Position numbers and translations under genes: made by a program | Assembly: GCF_030848805.1 (NCBI RefSeq) | Contig: NC_092360.1 | Coordinates: 22,051,701 to 22,115,700, forward strand | DNA from: Temnothorax longispinosus | Taxonomy: Eukaryota; Arthropoda; Insecta; Hymenoptera; Formicidae | Direction of reading: 5' to 3' | DNA: 64,000 nucleotides | The notes under the pieces: model-generated | The model's database searches: none | What the model saw: only the letters and a program-made list of their open reading frames with translations | Told to the model about the DNA's origin: nothing | Part shown: piece after piece, positions 52,641 through 63,600 of the stretch | Layout of the letters: each line of letters opens with the position of its first letter | Numbering within the stretch: position 1 is the first letter of the stretch

Positions 52641-53799
52641 GTTCGTCGCGCGCGATGATTATACGCCACAAACTAATAATGGCGAACATAATGAAAACCA
52701 ATATTTGCATAAGTGAACATTTAATGCGGCAATCGAGCGGTAAATTGCCAGTTTTACAGTCGCGTTTAACCAAGCATGGAAAATCAAAGATATACCTTTG
52801 GGAAAAGAAAAAGCGCTTAATTTATTATCGCCACGCGATCGCAGTTTTTATTTTGGTGCAGAATCTTGATACAAAATCTTATAGAATTTATAAATAAATA
52901 GATTGAAAAGAAAATAGTGATATACAAATTCAATATGTATTTAGAATATAATAAATAATAATAATATATATTATAAAATAGTATTAACACAAGCTCTCTC
53001 TTTCTTTTTTCTCTCTCTCTCTCTCTCTCATAACTTACTATTTTATATGTTATAATATTAATACAATTAAAAATAATAATAGTTATACCAAAGTGTATTT
53101 TTTAATTAATTGTTGCATGGCTTACATCGTTTCACTTAAATTTGTCAAAGATTGTCCAAATCTTTCTGAAACATCCGTACGTCAGTACGTCGTTTTCTTT
53201 TTTCCGTAGATACGAAAAATGTGGAAAATTCGCAGAATATCTGCTTATACGGCAGCCACATATCGCGTCGCAGCGATTTCCCGTACTCGAAATACCACCA
53301 GCGACGAATGCGACAAAGTACTGCAAGATTTACGAGTTTTACAAATATGGCGGCCGAAGATTTACGAGTTTCGCAAATAAGTATCCGTGGTGAGTTCGTG
53401 AGAATGAAGAGAGTTAACCGTGGAGAAACTTTACTTGCACGAACACGATATCGCAAAGGAGAAAAAAAATCTTTGTAGAACAGAACACACGATGCGATAC
53501 ATTGCTGTCAAGTTTTAATCTTTATCTAAAACATCGGGGTAGGCAGGAGATCAATGCAGATAATTTGTAACATGTCCGAATAAATTTTCGACCTTTAAAC
53601 ATATTTTTTTTCACATGTACTTCGATATTTATATGTACTTTCACCTGTTCGCACATTAAAGTGATGAAAAATGGCTTTATAGCTTGAGCTGTAATCCATT
53701 GATGTATCAAAGATAATATTTTTATTAGAGGGAGAACTGTTCTCTGCAAATGTATTGATTAAATTGAAGCACGATATGTGAAAATTAATTGTATGATCG
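52641..53799. other. AT-rich non-coding stretch with (CT)n
   Basis: (CT)9 lies at 53011-53029 with further CT-rich bases to the left. Open frames of 64 to 103 codons at 53132-53478 overlap on both strands. No gene is recognised. Confidence 0.45.
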
Positions 53800-54473
53800 C
53801 GTAATCGGCTGAGCTTTGCTGTTTACGCGATTCGTTCGAAATGCAATTTCGATGTGCATAAATTAAGTTGGCGTATTTATACGAAACACAAGTACGTTTG
53901 ACCGCGTTAGTTACAATGTAACCGTGCGTATGATTGTGATACGGAAGGAAGCGTATCGATGCGGGGCAGTTATATAGAAGCGCGCTCGCATGTGATCGTG
54001 ATTATTTCTATAATTGGCCAATTAACATCGTCCGAAAAGGGCGGGCGGCGGATATCAAATTTTACAGGTAAACGCCCTTCGTGTGCGATAGGCTGAAATC
54101 CGAGAACAACTAATTATTTTACACATGTTATTCGCTCTACGTACGTACGTATGTACAATATACGTACAACTAACGGAATAACTGCTCGCTAACTTTCGGC
54201 AGTTTCGTATAATTTCACGCAGCGGAGTTAAATTTCGTATCCTCCCCTCTACACCTGGGGAAACTTTCTCCCCGAAGTAATTCGACTTTCTGCTCGGTGC
54301 TCTGTTCGCTCAGAATTTAATTTTCCCGTCCAAGGTATTAAACATTTCTATCGGAGTCGAACTTTTTCCTTCAACCTGCGGCGCGTTGTGAGCGAGAAGT
54401 GATTGTTGACAAATTAATGCTCGCGAGGCAATAGCTGGTCGGAACAGCCTTGTATTTAACTCTAAAGAGAGAC

Positions 54474-54476
<3 letters not shown>
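53800..54476. promoter_or_regulatory. Balanced block with 14-bp palindrome
   Basis: TAATTGGCCAATTA at 54011-54024 is a perfect palindrome combining two homeodomain cores and a CCAAT word. (ACGT)n words lie at 54140-54172. A regulatory role is inference. Confidence 0.3.

Positions 54477-54520
<44 letters not shown>
54477..54520. repeat. (AG)22 microsatellite
   Basis: An uninterrupted AG run ending at an ACCATGG. The minus-strand open frame through it (Ser-Leu repeats) is an artefact. Confidence 0.97.
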
Positions 54521-54523
<3 letters not shown>

Positions 54524-54917
54524 ATGGAGTCATTATTATTTCCTTTTATAAATCCGTGAACGAGTGTCTTTTCAACGCCATTCATGGAATTAATGCACTT
54601 ATCAACTCCGAGTGGTTAACGATCCGTTAAACTCGTGTAAACAAACAGTTTAAAGTTTGTTTTAAGCATGGTTATACATATATATAAACTATAAATTATA
54701 AAGGCATAATAAGATAGGCAGATAAGAGAGGCATAATATTCAGATAATCAAAAGTATTAGTTTTTAAATTAAAAAATTAACTCAATAAAATCAGATCCTA
54801 TAGTTAAACAGACAATATACACTCTAAAGCCATTCAATAACAATACATTAAATCATTATACAATAATATTTATTTCTTTATTTTTATTTTACTTTCTTTT
54901 AAAGTATATTACATGTA
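54521..54917. other. AT-rich spacer
   Basis: No feature was seen. It ends at the TA preceding the 1.17-kb element. Confidence 0.45.
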
Positions 54918-54919
54918 TA

Positions 54920-56089
54920 AGGGTAACTGGGGGGAGGGGGGGAATATGCCACGCTTAACAAAAATTTGATTTTTGCCCCTATTTTTCTTTCTCATTGAAG
55001 TATCTTTGCATGCTGGTCTTCTTTTTTTCATTCTTTTATCTGTTATTTGTACATGATTTTAATAAAATATTTTTATTGTTTACTATTACAAAGAAAGAAA
55101 TACAAAACTGTTGCAAAGTGGCATATATTATTTAATCATGTAGCATGTGGGAAATATGCTAGAATATATCACATACACTCATAGTAATTTAACTTTAAAA
55201 GTTATTTTATTCATAAAAACAGTATAAATAGTCTTTAAAAATAAGTCAGTACAAATAGTTTTTAAAATAAAAAATACAATTTTGAAATTAAAATTTAATA
55301 TTAAAATTATTGTAATATTGGATTGCAACTTTGGAAATTATAATGAAAAGTAAATCTTAAAAACTTTAAATCCTTAAACCTTATAAAACTTTAAAACTTA
55401 TAAATTTTATAACTTTTTTCAGCTATGCTTTTTTCTTTTTAAGTTCCCCGTATTCGAGGCATTCTTGTTTAAAACATCTAAAAAAATGTTTTTATCACTT
55501 CGTATTTCAATAGTGTTGTGTGCCATAAGTAGTTTAAAATATCCGGAATACAATTTTGCAAAATATTAATGTAGTTTATTCATAGCGCATGAAATAAATA
55601 TCTACATAGGTTTATTCATTTTCAACATTTATGCGTGATAATATTTGTTTATACTGTTTACAACTTTCTAATCTACTGGCAATTAGAAAGCTGTAAACAG
55701 TAGTGACACTTTACCCCTACCTAAATAGTGGCATATTACCCCAAGCAGTTTTACGATTTTAATAAGCCTGTACTTACAATACGGCTGTCAGTAAAACGAA
55801 CCAGCGACGTACTGAATATTTTCATCCTAACCAATACTATAATAGAATGACAAGCTAATCGAGTTAAAAATAGTGTAACTTGAAGAATAATTTACATAAA
55901 GTATTGAGAAAATTCTAAAAAGCACGTTGTAAAATGATGCACTTACCTCATAAAAACTATAATACTGCCAGGAAATGAACAAAACTTATGACAAAACGTC
56001 AGATATAGAACTATGAACGATTTTATGGTATTTAGCCGTAGCCGTAGCTTTGTTAAACATAACGAGTGACACATTCCCCCCAGTTACCC
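54920..56089. mobile_element. 1.17-kb TA-flanked non-autonomous DNA transposon
   Basis: The ends share GGGTAACTGGGGGG in inverted orientation, followed on both sides by a GGAAT..TG.CAC stretch and TTAACAAA, a TIR of about 45 bp. TA flanks both ends (54918-54919 and 56090-56091). The end motif GTGACACATTCCCC recurs internally as GTGACACTTTACCCC at 55703 and GTGGCATATTACCCC at 55728. The left end has an enlarged G run (G6AG7). The interior is A/T-rich with no transposase-like frame. The TA target suggests the Tc1/mariner/pogo group. Confidence 0.75.
55654..55700. repeat. Hairpin inside the 1.17-kb element
   Basis: CTGTTTACAACTTTCTAAT at 55654-55672 pairs with 55682-55700 with one mismatch around a loop of 9 bases. 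It sits just left of the internal end-motif copies. Confidence 0.75.
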
Positions 56090-56174
56090 TATACAGCAAA
56101 TATTGTTGACCATTTTAATTTTCAGTTTTCAAAGAAAAAAAGTGATTTTTATAACATTTTCGAAAACGATTGTA

Positions 56175-56310
56175 GGGTAAACTCGGGTAAGATGGCCATA
56201 CAGGAAAGATGGCCAAACTATGTTCTTTCAATCTAGCTCGCCATCATGAAACATCGAATGAATATGGGTTGGGCATCTTTCCTGTATGGCCATCTTACCC
56301 GAGTTTACTC
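56175..56310 (+). mobile_element. 136-bp TA-flanked MITE, copy 2
   Basis: The ends are GGGTAAACTCGGGTAAGATG and its complement (one change at the last bases, ACTC). TA lies outside both (56173-56174 and 56311-56312). It is the same family as 31066-31203, inverted relative to it. Both TIRs keep the full CATACAGGAAAGATG stretch, so this copy is the more intact. It lies only 85 bp from the end of the 1.17-kb element, which shares the GGGTAA start. Confidence 0.92.
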
Positions 56311-56539
56311 TACTGTTGAGAGAAACGTCCTGTTAAAATTGAAACGTCTCAGCATTAAGGAGAGAATAGCGACTTTAACAATTGCATGATTATTTACTGA
56401 TGTAATGTAATTTGCATACACACGTTGCAACTGTACGCTGTCAGATAGGTATATATATGCTTTCGAAATGGCTGTTACAAGCTTTCCGCGGAAACGCCGG
56501 CAGCTCGTACGCGGTTCTTGGTAAACGAAGTAATCTAAC

Positions 56540-56970
56540 GGCAAATAATTAATATTTAACTGCATTACCGCAATTGAAATTTGCCGCGGATGTACAATGA
56601 ACGCGCGTTCGTGCGCTGTCGCAATTAATCAGTCGCAATTAATAAATCGCCATTACTCCCGCGATGGATAATAACGATATTCGACGCGACCAGCCGCCTT
56701 CATCACAGCCAATTACAACTGCAATTAACTGCTTCGCATTATATTACGCCCTTCACGAGCAGTCGCGGCGTTACCGAATCTTCGAAATGGCAGCCGCTAC
56801 GGGATAATTCACGGAATTTCCGCGAGCGATTTCAACGACAGCACGGCAGTTTCGTAATTAGTTCCTTGTTGCTAACGGAATTTTAATTGATTTTCTCAAA
56901 ACATTTGCGCAACTTCGATATATTAATTGCCGTTTAACGACGGCAAATTTGATTACGGCACGCTTAGCCG
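56540..56970. promoter_or_regulatory. Dense cluster of TAAT/ATTA cores in CpG context
   Basis: More than ten homeodomain-type cores occur in about 430 bp. They include AATAATTAAT (56544), CAATTAATC (56623), CAATTAATAA (56636), CCAATTACAA (56708), GCAATTAACT (56721), CGTAATTAG (56853) and TTTTAATTGA (56881), between CpG-rich words. The density is visible; an enhancer role is inference. Confidence 0.35.
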
Positions 56971-57315
56971 GATAGCCGCGTCGTCTTTGTCCTGAGTGAG
57001 CATAAAACTCTCAATAAAAATAAAATTTTTCCGCCATCGATATTCGTTATACATTATATATAAACGGAGCGTTAATATATTTGATACCCTTTGCAAAATT
57101 TACGCCAACCATAATGCGGCAAACGGCACATTGTTATTAGTTTTCATAGAATTTTATTTTTACTCTGCTGTGAAAGTTGCTGCTACCGAGCATTGTTTCT
57201 GCACAATTGAGTAAAAAGTTGTAGTTTATTATATCATAATATTTTATCAGAAAATAATAATTGCGAAAAATATTTTTCTATTAGAATCACATTATGTAAC
57301 TGACCATGTAAATTA

Positions 57316-57700
57316 CACAGGCCGTCAATAAAACTTTTCTTGTCAAGTAACTCTAATCAGAGTAGGTGTTTTTTAAATACATTTTCGGTCACAAAAAATA
57401 ATGCCGCTGTTCAGATTGCTCCATCACATTAAATTTTAAAGTTATTTTGAATTTTAAGATGAGAATAATGATTTATTATATATTTTTTTACTGTGAGTCG
57501 TTGAGATTTCTCATCTTAAAATTCAAAATAACTTTAAAACCTGACGTGATGAGGCAATTTGGATGGCAGCATAAAAAACAATGCTGCCATCCAAATTGCC
57601 TCATCACGTCAGGTTTTAAAGTTATATATATATATATATATAAGAATTACCTACTCTGATTAGAATTACTTATAATAGAAATTTTTTTTGTTGGCCTGTG
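57316..57700. mobile_element. 385-bp MITE with a triplicated, alternating internal unit
   Basis: The ends begin CACAGGCC and keep an inverted match of about 50 bp including CTAATCAGAGTAGGT. TTA flanks both ends (57313-57315 and 57701-57703). Inside, one unit occurs three times in alternating orientation: 57393-57464, 57509-57572 (inverted) and 57573-57625. The first two form 31-bp perfect arms (57434-57464 against 57509-57539). The last two form a perfect 45-bp hairpin. It ends in (TA)n at 57622-57642. The TTA duplication would fit PIF/Harbinger, tentatively. Confidence 0.85.
57528..57625. repeat. Perfect 45-bp hairpin with 8-base loop
   Basis: 57528-57572 and 57581-57625 are exact complements around AAAAAACA. 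If transcribed, it would make a miRNA-precursor-like or siRNA-producing stem. No promoter is evident. Confidence 0.92.
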
Positions 57701-57703
57701 TTA

Positions 57704-59880
57704 TCAAAATTAATTATTTTATATATCTTATATGATAATAGAATGTACATATTACACGCGTGTACATATTACCATATGTAGACTAATATTTTATTCTAAG
57801 ACTATTAATAGAATTGAAAAGTTCAATGCGCAATCATCATAAAAGAATATTTGATATATAGTAATAATATTATAAGTAATAATAACATTTTGACAGAACG
57901 AGTTTTAACAATTTGAAACTCTTCATAAAAAATAAAAGAACTTATATAAGAGGAACTTATAAGAACTTATAAAATAAATACAAAAATAGAAAGACGTACA
58001 ATTTGAAAGAATAATTCTTTAAAATTAAAATTAAGAGAATCGGAAAATGCAAAATAAAATTACCTATACGATTAATATTTTATAACATCTTCTATATATG
58101 TTTTTTCCAATTAAACTCCTCAATCATCATTGTTTAAATAAATAGAATTAACTCTTTTAACAAATCTGTTTGTTTTTCTGATTCTATAGTATTTCCGTGA
58201 AAGTCGAAGCTTTCAAACGTTATTACCTTTAAAATCGACCGAATTTTTCGACAAATTCGAGTCGACTCAAGACGAACTTTCCCATCGATGACCTCGAGCA
58301 CTCCGAATCGTGCTCTGTTTCTCTCGCTAGCTCTGGAAGAAAACGTGCGAGTACGTTACGTTAGACGTTTCTCGGAACAGTCGATGTCAAACCGAATGTA
58401 TTTAGGATAGTACGTCCCAAATTTAGATCAGTGCGTGGCACAGCTACCAAACGTGAAACTCTCGCGGGACATTGCAATCGATTTTCCCTGTGACCGCTCG
58501 CTAGCACGAGAAATTTCTACCGAGCAAAACTTTCAGTTCCCTCCGTCCATCCGAAAGTGCATCACTTCGCATCGGAACGATGAGAGGATACAATTGGTGA
58601 TACGCGCTCACAGCAAAAACGAAAGATTGGAGAAATGCTTGATGCAAAAACGATAGAACTCAATTCTGATTTTATAACGTTTGAGCGAAGTTGTGTGATA
58701 AAACTTTATCCCAATTAGATCGAAGAAATATTAGCAGAGGTTGTAATTCGTAGTTTTCAAATGTTTTCTTATACGTGATATTAACTAATATCAGTTTATA
58801 ATTTATCGCAATACTAAGATACCGCAAAATATCGGCTTATCAAGATTTTCAATTTGATGATAACACAAAGAATAATACTTGATTATTATGAATTATTAAA
58901 GCAGTAAATAGCTGTTTGTTTTAAAAATTAAATTAATATTTTTAAAACCAAATTAGGTCACTTCTTATTTTTCTTGTTATATTCTCGTTATATAGTTGAT
59001 GATTTACTGTATAATGAAAAGTGATATATATAAAAAAGCTCATTATGTGAATTATTCGCAATTTCGACTGGGGTTAACAAAAAAGGAAATCTTTTTTAAA
59101 TCAATTTTTAACTCATATAATAATAATGCGTTTCTGATATTAAGTTTAATTAATATTCTCTACCTTCAGTAAGGATGTAACGACGTATTACGCAAGCAAC
59201 ACGTATCGCATATGTTCTCCCTCCTAGGCTTCTCTTAATTACAAGTTAAACAGTCGCGACTTTAAAGTCCCCGTGCGCGATTAGTCGAGCTTCCATTCCG
59301 CATCCTGACAGTTTGCATAATGGAATTACACGACGCCTCTCGGCCGTGACACCGTGTCTACGAAAGTAATCGAGATTTACTTTGGTGGCGTAGGTAGCAG
59401 CTACTTCGAGGCAGTTAGCCGACAAAAGGAATCATTAAATACAGACAGAAGGGGCATTTTATTTCGGTCGTCTAGCACTCGAAACTTTGCGCTTCTTTTC
59501 AAGAACTTCTCGCTATTTAATGCTAGAAGTAACAGAAAAGTGTTTTCACCTTGGAAGTTCTCCGCGATTTCTCGGAGCGTTACATCAATCCGCGAGGTGA
59601 TGGAAATGTCACATCTTAAAAAAATTTTTTCACGTAAAGAGATCCCTCTTCTTCAAGTAATAAATTCAATTAATGACGAAATAAGTCATAACGCGAGATA
59701 GTCAGGTCTTAAATTTTAAGTCTCAGATTTTATTCACATTTATTTATACCAAGATATGAAAAACTTGAATATATCATTCAAGTATTGTCAAACTACATTA
59801 AATTTATAACTGACTAAATAAAGTTTCAAAAACAATATTATTGCAGAAAATGGCAAAAGAATTAAAAATTCAGATCTCTT
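57704..59880. other. Non-coding stretch
   Basis: A/T-rich except a balanced patch at 58200-58660 and another at 59160-59600. GAACTTAT occurs three times at 57938, 57953 and 57963. Frames of 73 and 115 codons on the plus strand (58435, 59354) have no recognisable domain. Confidence 0.4.
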
Positions 59881-59946
59881 CTATTCGGAGTAATGAAAGC
59901 TTTCTATAATGAAAACTTGCTATCTATTCAGAGTAATGAAAGCTTT
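59881..59946 (+). repeat. Tandem duplication, period 43 bp
   Basis: A 23-bp word with core GAGTAATGAAAGCTTT occurs at 59881-59903 and 59924-59946 with one difference. Confidence 0.85.
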
Positions 59947-62713
59947 AAGAAATGAAAATATTATAACTGTAAATAATAAAGTTACATTTGCAACTATAAT
60001 CACGTACCAAGAAATACCTAAAGAGGTCGAGATCGTGAGGCGTTTTTTTTCATTCCTTTCTTTACCGTTATTCTGACTTTTAGTTTTTCAACGACCCACC
60101 CGAGATCTCTCCTAAACCGTGAAACAACTTGCCACATTTATTCCTTTCCTCCACATACTGCCGCAACCGACTTGCTCGTCGCGGCCGCACATTACTCCGT
60201 TTCACTAATCGTCTTGAGTTTAGCTACAATTAAGCACCAGTTTAGCGCAATGTTGAATAGCAGGAATTGCAAGCGCAAGCAGTTTCGCGGCTTCTTTTTG
60301 CGCGGAAGCGACGATCAGTTAGACCAAACGTCAACGAGAAACAACATTCTAACTTTCGCGATACATTTTTCGACTCAAACATATATATATATTTTTGTTA
60401 CAGAAAGAAATAAATAAAACAAAGATAGATTTATTTATCTAAAATGAATCTCTTCTTAAAGCAGTCAATAGGCCAGAAAATGAACTAATATTGGTATTTA
60501 CAGTAAAATACTCATTAACTCTGAAATATCCTGCATTTCGCGGTTCGGTAACCTCGGTCTGAAAACCTCTTTCACTCTTCTCGCGAGATATCGTGCGTCA
60601 ATAATGATTCAGTAGAAACTTGGTGAAATTTCCAACCAATGGCAACGTCACCCGATCAAGCGAGACCGATATTCAATTTCCGCGCGCGCGAGTCGCGCGT
60701 ATTTGACGCGATATTTGCGACCGTTGCGCGCTGCGGGTGGGTATTCCCTTTTCAGGTTCGAGGATGGGGTTCAAACTAATACTCGCGAATATTTTTCGAA
60801 GCTCATAGCGACGGATGCCATGAAAGTGTATGGTATATGCGGGAGGGAAAAAAAACGGAAAAAGCGCGCGGGTATCGATATGTCGTTATTGTTGTACAAC
60901 TGCTACAGTTTACAGAAGTGCACAAATTCCAAAGTGACTATCGGCACTACATCGGTTACCCCCGTGCCATCGTGGTACACACGAACAATTGGCCCGATAG
61001 TACACTCGATTTGGAATGAAGCGGGGGAGGAGAGGGAAGGAATGGAAAACCCAGTTACGTGAACAACCGGGAACAATATGTCTAATTGTACCATATGCAA
61101 CACATGTATAAATACACGTTCACGAAAAGCCGCTATCGTTCTACTTTACAGGACAAAGTGATATGATTTTGCTGCAACGAGTAACGTGAAAATTGAATTC
61201 TCATCTATTGACTGTCTCAGTCAATTACACTGTTTCATTTTCATCGTTGTTTATATTTGTATTATTTTGAAACTTGCCTTATAAAATTATTTTTTTGTCT
61301 TTTAAATAAATCTTTTCTTTATGGAAATGTAACACAATTTTAAAAATTGCTGTTGTTTTTACGTAAGCGTTAAAATGTTATCTTATTTTTTGATTTAGTA
61401 GTATTGTAAATTTCGGATTTTTTAAATTGAACGGAAACTATTTTTTTATCATTATGACATTTAACATTATGACATTTAATATGTGAATCACGATAATATT
61501 ATTTAAGTTAAGATATTCTAAAATTTAAAGTATATGTGTGTGTATGTATATATACAATATATACAAAATGTTTGACATTATAATTACTGTGCCACACCTT
61601 TCATGGGCAAGTAGAGCGCGTTAAACTGAAAAAGTCCTCTATGCGATTAGCAATAAATAATGAGACATTAATTAATAAATATCCGCGAATCAGAGTCCGT
61701 CAGTGCGATTTAACGGGAGAAGAGAGAGATCCTTTATGATTGCTACGGATGCGGAGGTCCAGCGTCACATAGTGTCGCTCATGCATAGCCATTGTTTATA
61801 AAGCGCTCACACACAATGCCTCGCCGCGCGCGTAGTAACTGTAAACGCTACGCTGTCTGCTTTCGTCGAATCGCGTGGACGCATGCTGATTTGCATACCT
61901 TTATTATTTAATTTCTCGTTAATTATTTAAGAAACGTACAAAACGTTAATGGATTTTTCTATTTAGTTTAACACGCTCTAGCCACCCACGAGAGATGGCA
62001 CGGTAATTATCCTGTATATAGAATAGTCGATTCATTGAATTATCAAAAAATTCACGACCGAAAGCAAACGGTCTAACAACGAACCGAATAATTTCAGAAA
62101 ACCGCGCAAAATTATATGAACATAATTGTTGCTTGTATACACGCTCGCAAACATCCGCCTAGAACTTTCAGTTTCCTAGAAAAGTTTCCTATTTCCCGAG
62201 TGTTTCCGCTTCTCCGAGACTTCTGAACACTCACTGAAACGGAAGCGAATTATTCAGATGCAACCGAGCTCTCTTGCATGGTCACGACAAAATTTTGCGC
62301 GTGTTCATCGAAAGTTTTCTCAGTGTTCCTTAGATTACTGTGCCATAACTATACAAACGCCTGTGTATATAAGTGTGCATTCGCCATTAGAACAAGCTGT
62401 AAAATTTTCGTGAAACTCTCGTCTCTTTCATTTCGTGCAAAACACGCCGAAATACTGCCCGCCGAGTACTGAATTGCTATTTCACATAATTTATTTTGTT
62501 CGATTTCAGCGAACTCTGTACAAATCAGGATATTCACAGATGTCACTCCATTGAAATTTCAAAGTACTTTATATTTTATAAAATACCGACGTAATATTTG
62601 CACGAATTTTAAGTTATATTTGCACGGTTTAATTTTGTATTGCATATGGAACATATCTTGCATATATCTGCATAAACCTGCAAAAAGATGCAGTTTAACC
62701 CGAGAACAGGCGC
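59947..62713. other. Non-coding stretch with balanced blocks
   Basis: CpG-containing blocks lie at 60040-60360, 60540-61070 and 61680-62000, including GCGCGCGCGAG at 60681. A 119-codon plus-strand frame starts at 60703 without recognisable domains. TATATA-type low complexity lies at 61530-61565. Confidence 0.4.
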
Positions 62714-62940
62714 CTGAGGTGATTTTTACACCCCAGTATCGAAAAAAATAAAGCTCACGTCACTTTTAATGTGCTTCTTTTTTAACATTTTTTTGGTTTT
62801 TTTTTTACTTTTTTTAGAAAGTGTTGAATAAATCTATTTACATATTGTCCTCAAGTTTAAAGAAATTATAGAACAATCAAAAATATGAAATTTGTAATTA
62901 ATAATAATGACGTTTAATTGGAGTGTAAAAATCACCCCAG
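62714..62940. mobile_element. Candidate 227-bp inverted-repeat element
   Basis: CTGAGGTGATTTTTACACCC at 62714 is repeated inverted at 62919-62940 with two or three differences. Each arm is itself quasi-palindromic (GGTG around ATTTTTA then CACC). No target duplication is evident and the interior is A/T-rich, so this is less certain than the other elements. Confidence 0.4.
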
Positions 62941-63600
62941 ATAACCATTTATGCAAAAAAAAAATAGACGTCCGTTTCCGAATTAAATCCCAGTTTAATT
63001 ATAAAAATGTGTTATATGTGTACAGTATATATTTAAATTTGTTATATTTAAATTGAATATTCGTTGATATATGGCGAAAAAGCAGCTTCGCTCTGTCACT
63101 AATTTTTTAACTATAGCACCAACGATTTTTTAGCGCAATCGATTGCAATCCACACATATCAACATAGTATGTTACGTGCAGAATGTTTTCGAATATATGG
63201 AATACTTTTACAACACACGTATCAAAGTAACAACAAAAATAATCGAGAATTTGACTGTTTTTCACGTATAAAAGACGCGTTGATTGACTTATTCTCTTAT
63301 GCAATGTTCGATGAAATAGGTAGGAGAATAAAAAAGAAGCACAAGTGGAGCATACGCTTTTTGTTATAAGCAATTATACGGTAAACACAATGGAGAAAGA
63401 TTCTCACGCCACATCTAACATTAAATGCACCTCTTTGACCTCTCATATCATGCTGTTGTTTTATAAAGCACATATTTCTGTTATAAATTAATTTAATTTA
63501 AAAAACAAATTTTATTTATAACTCAATTAATCAATAAATAAAAGTTAAATCACGTTTAATTTTTAATTGTTATGGATCCAGTATAAGACTAGCTTCTTAG
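62941..63600. other. AT-rich non-coding stretch
   Basis: Opposing frames of 66 and 88 codons at 63107-63373 overlap and neither is recognisable. No other feature was seen. Confidence 0.4.
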
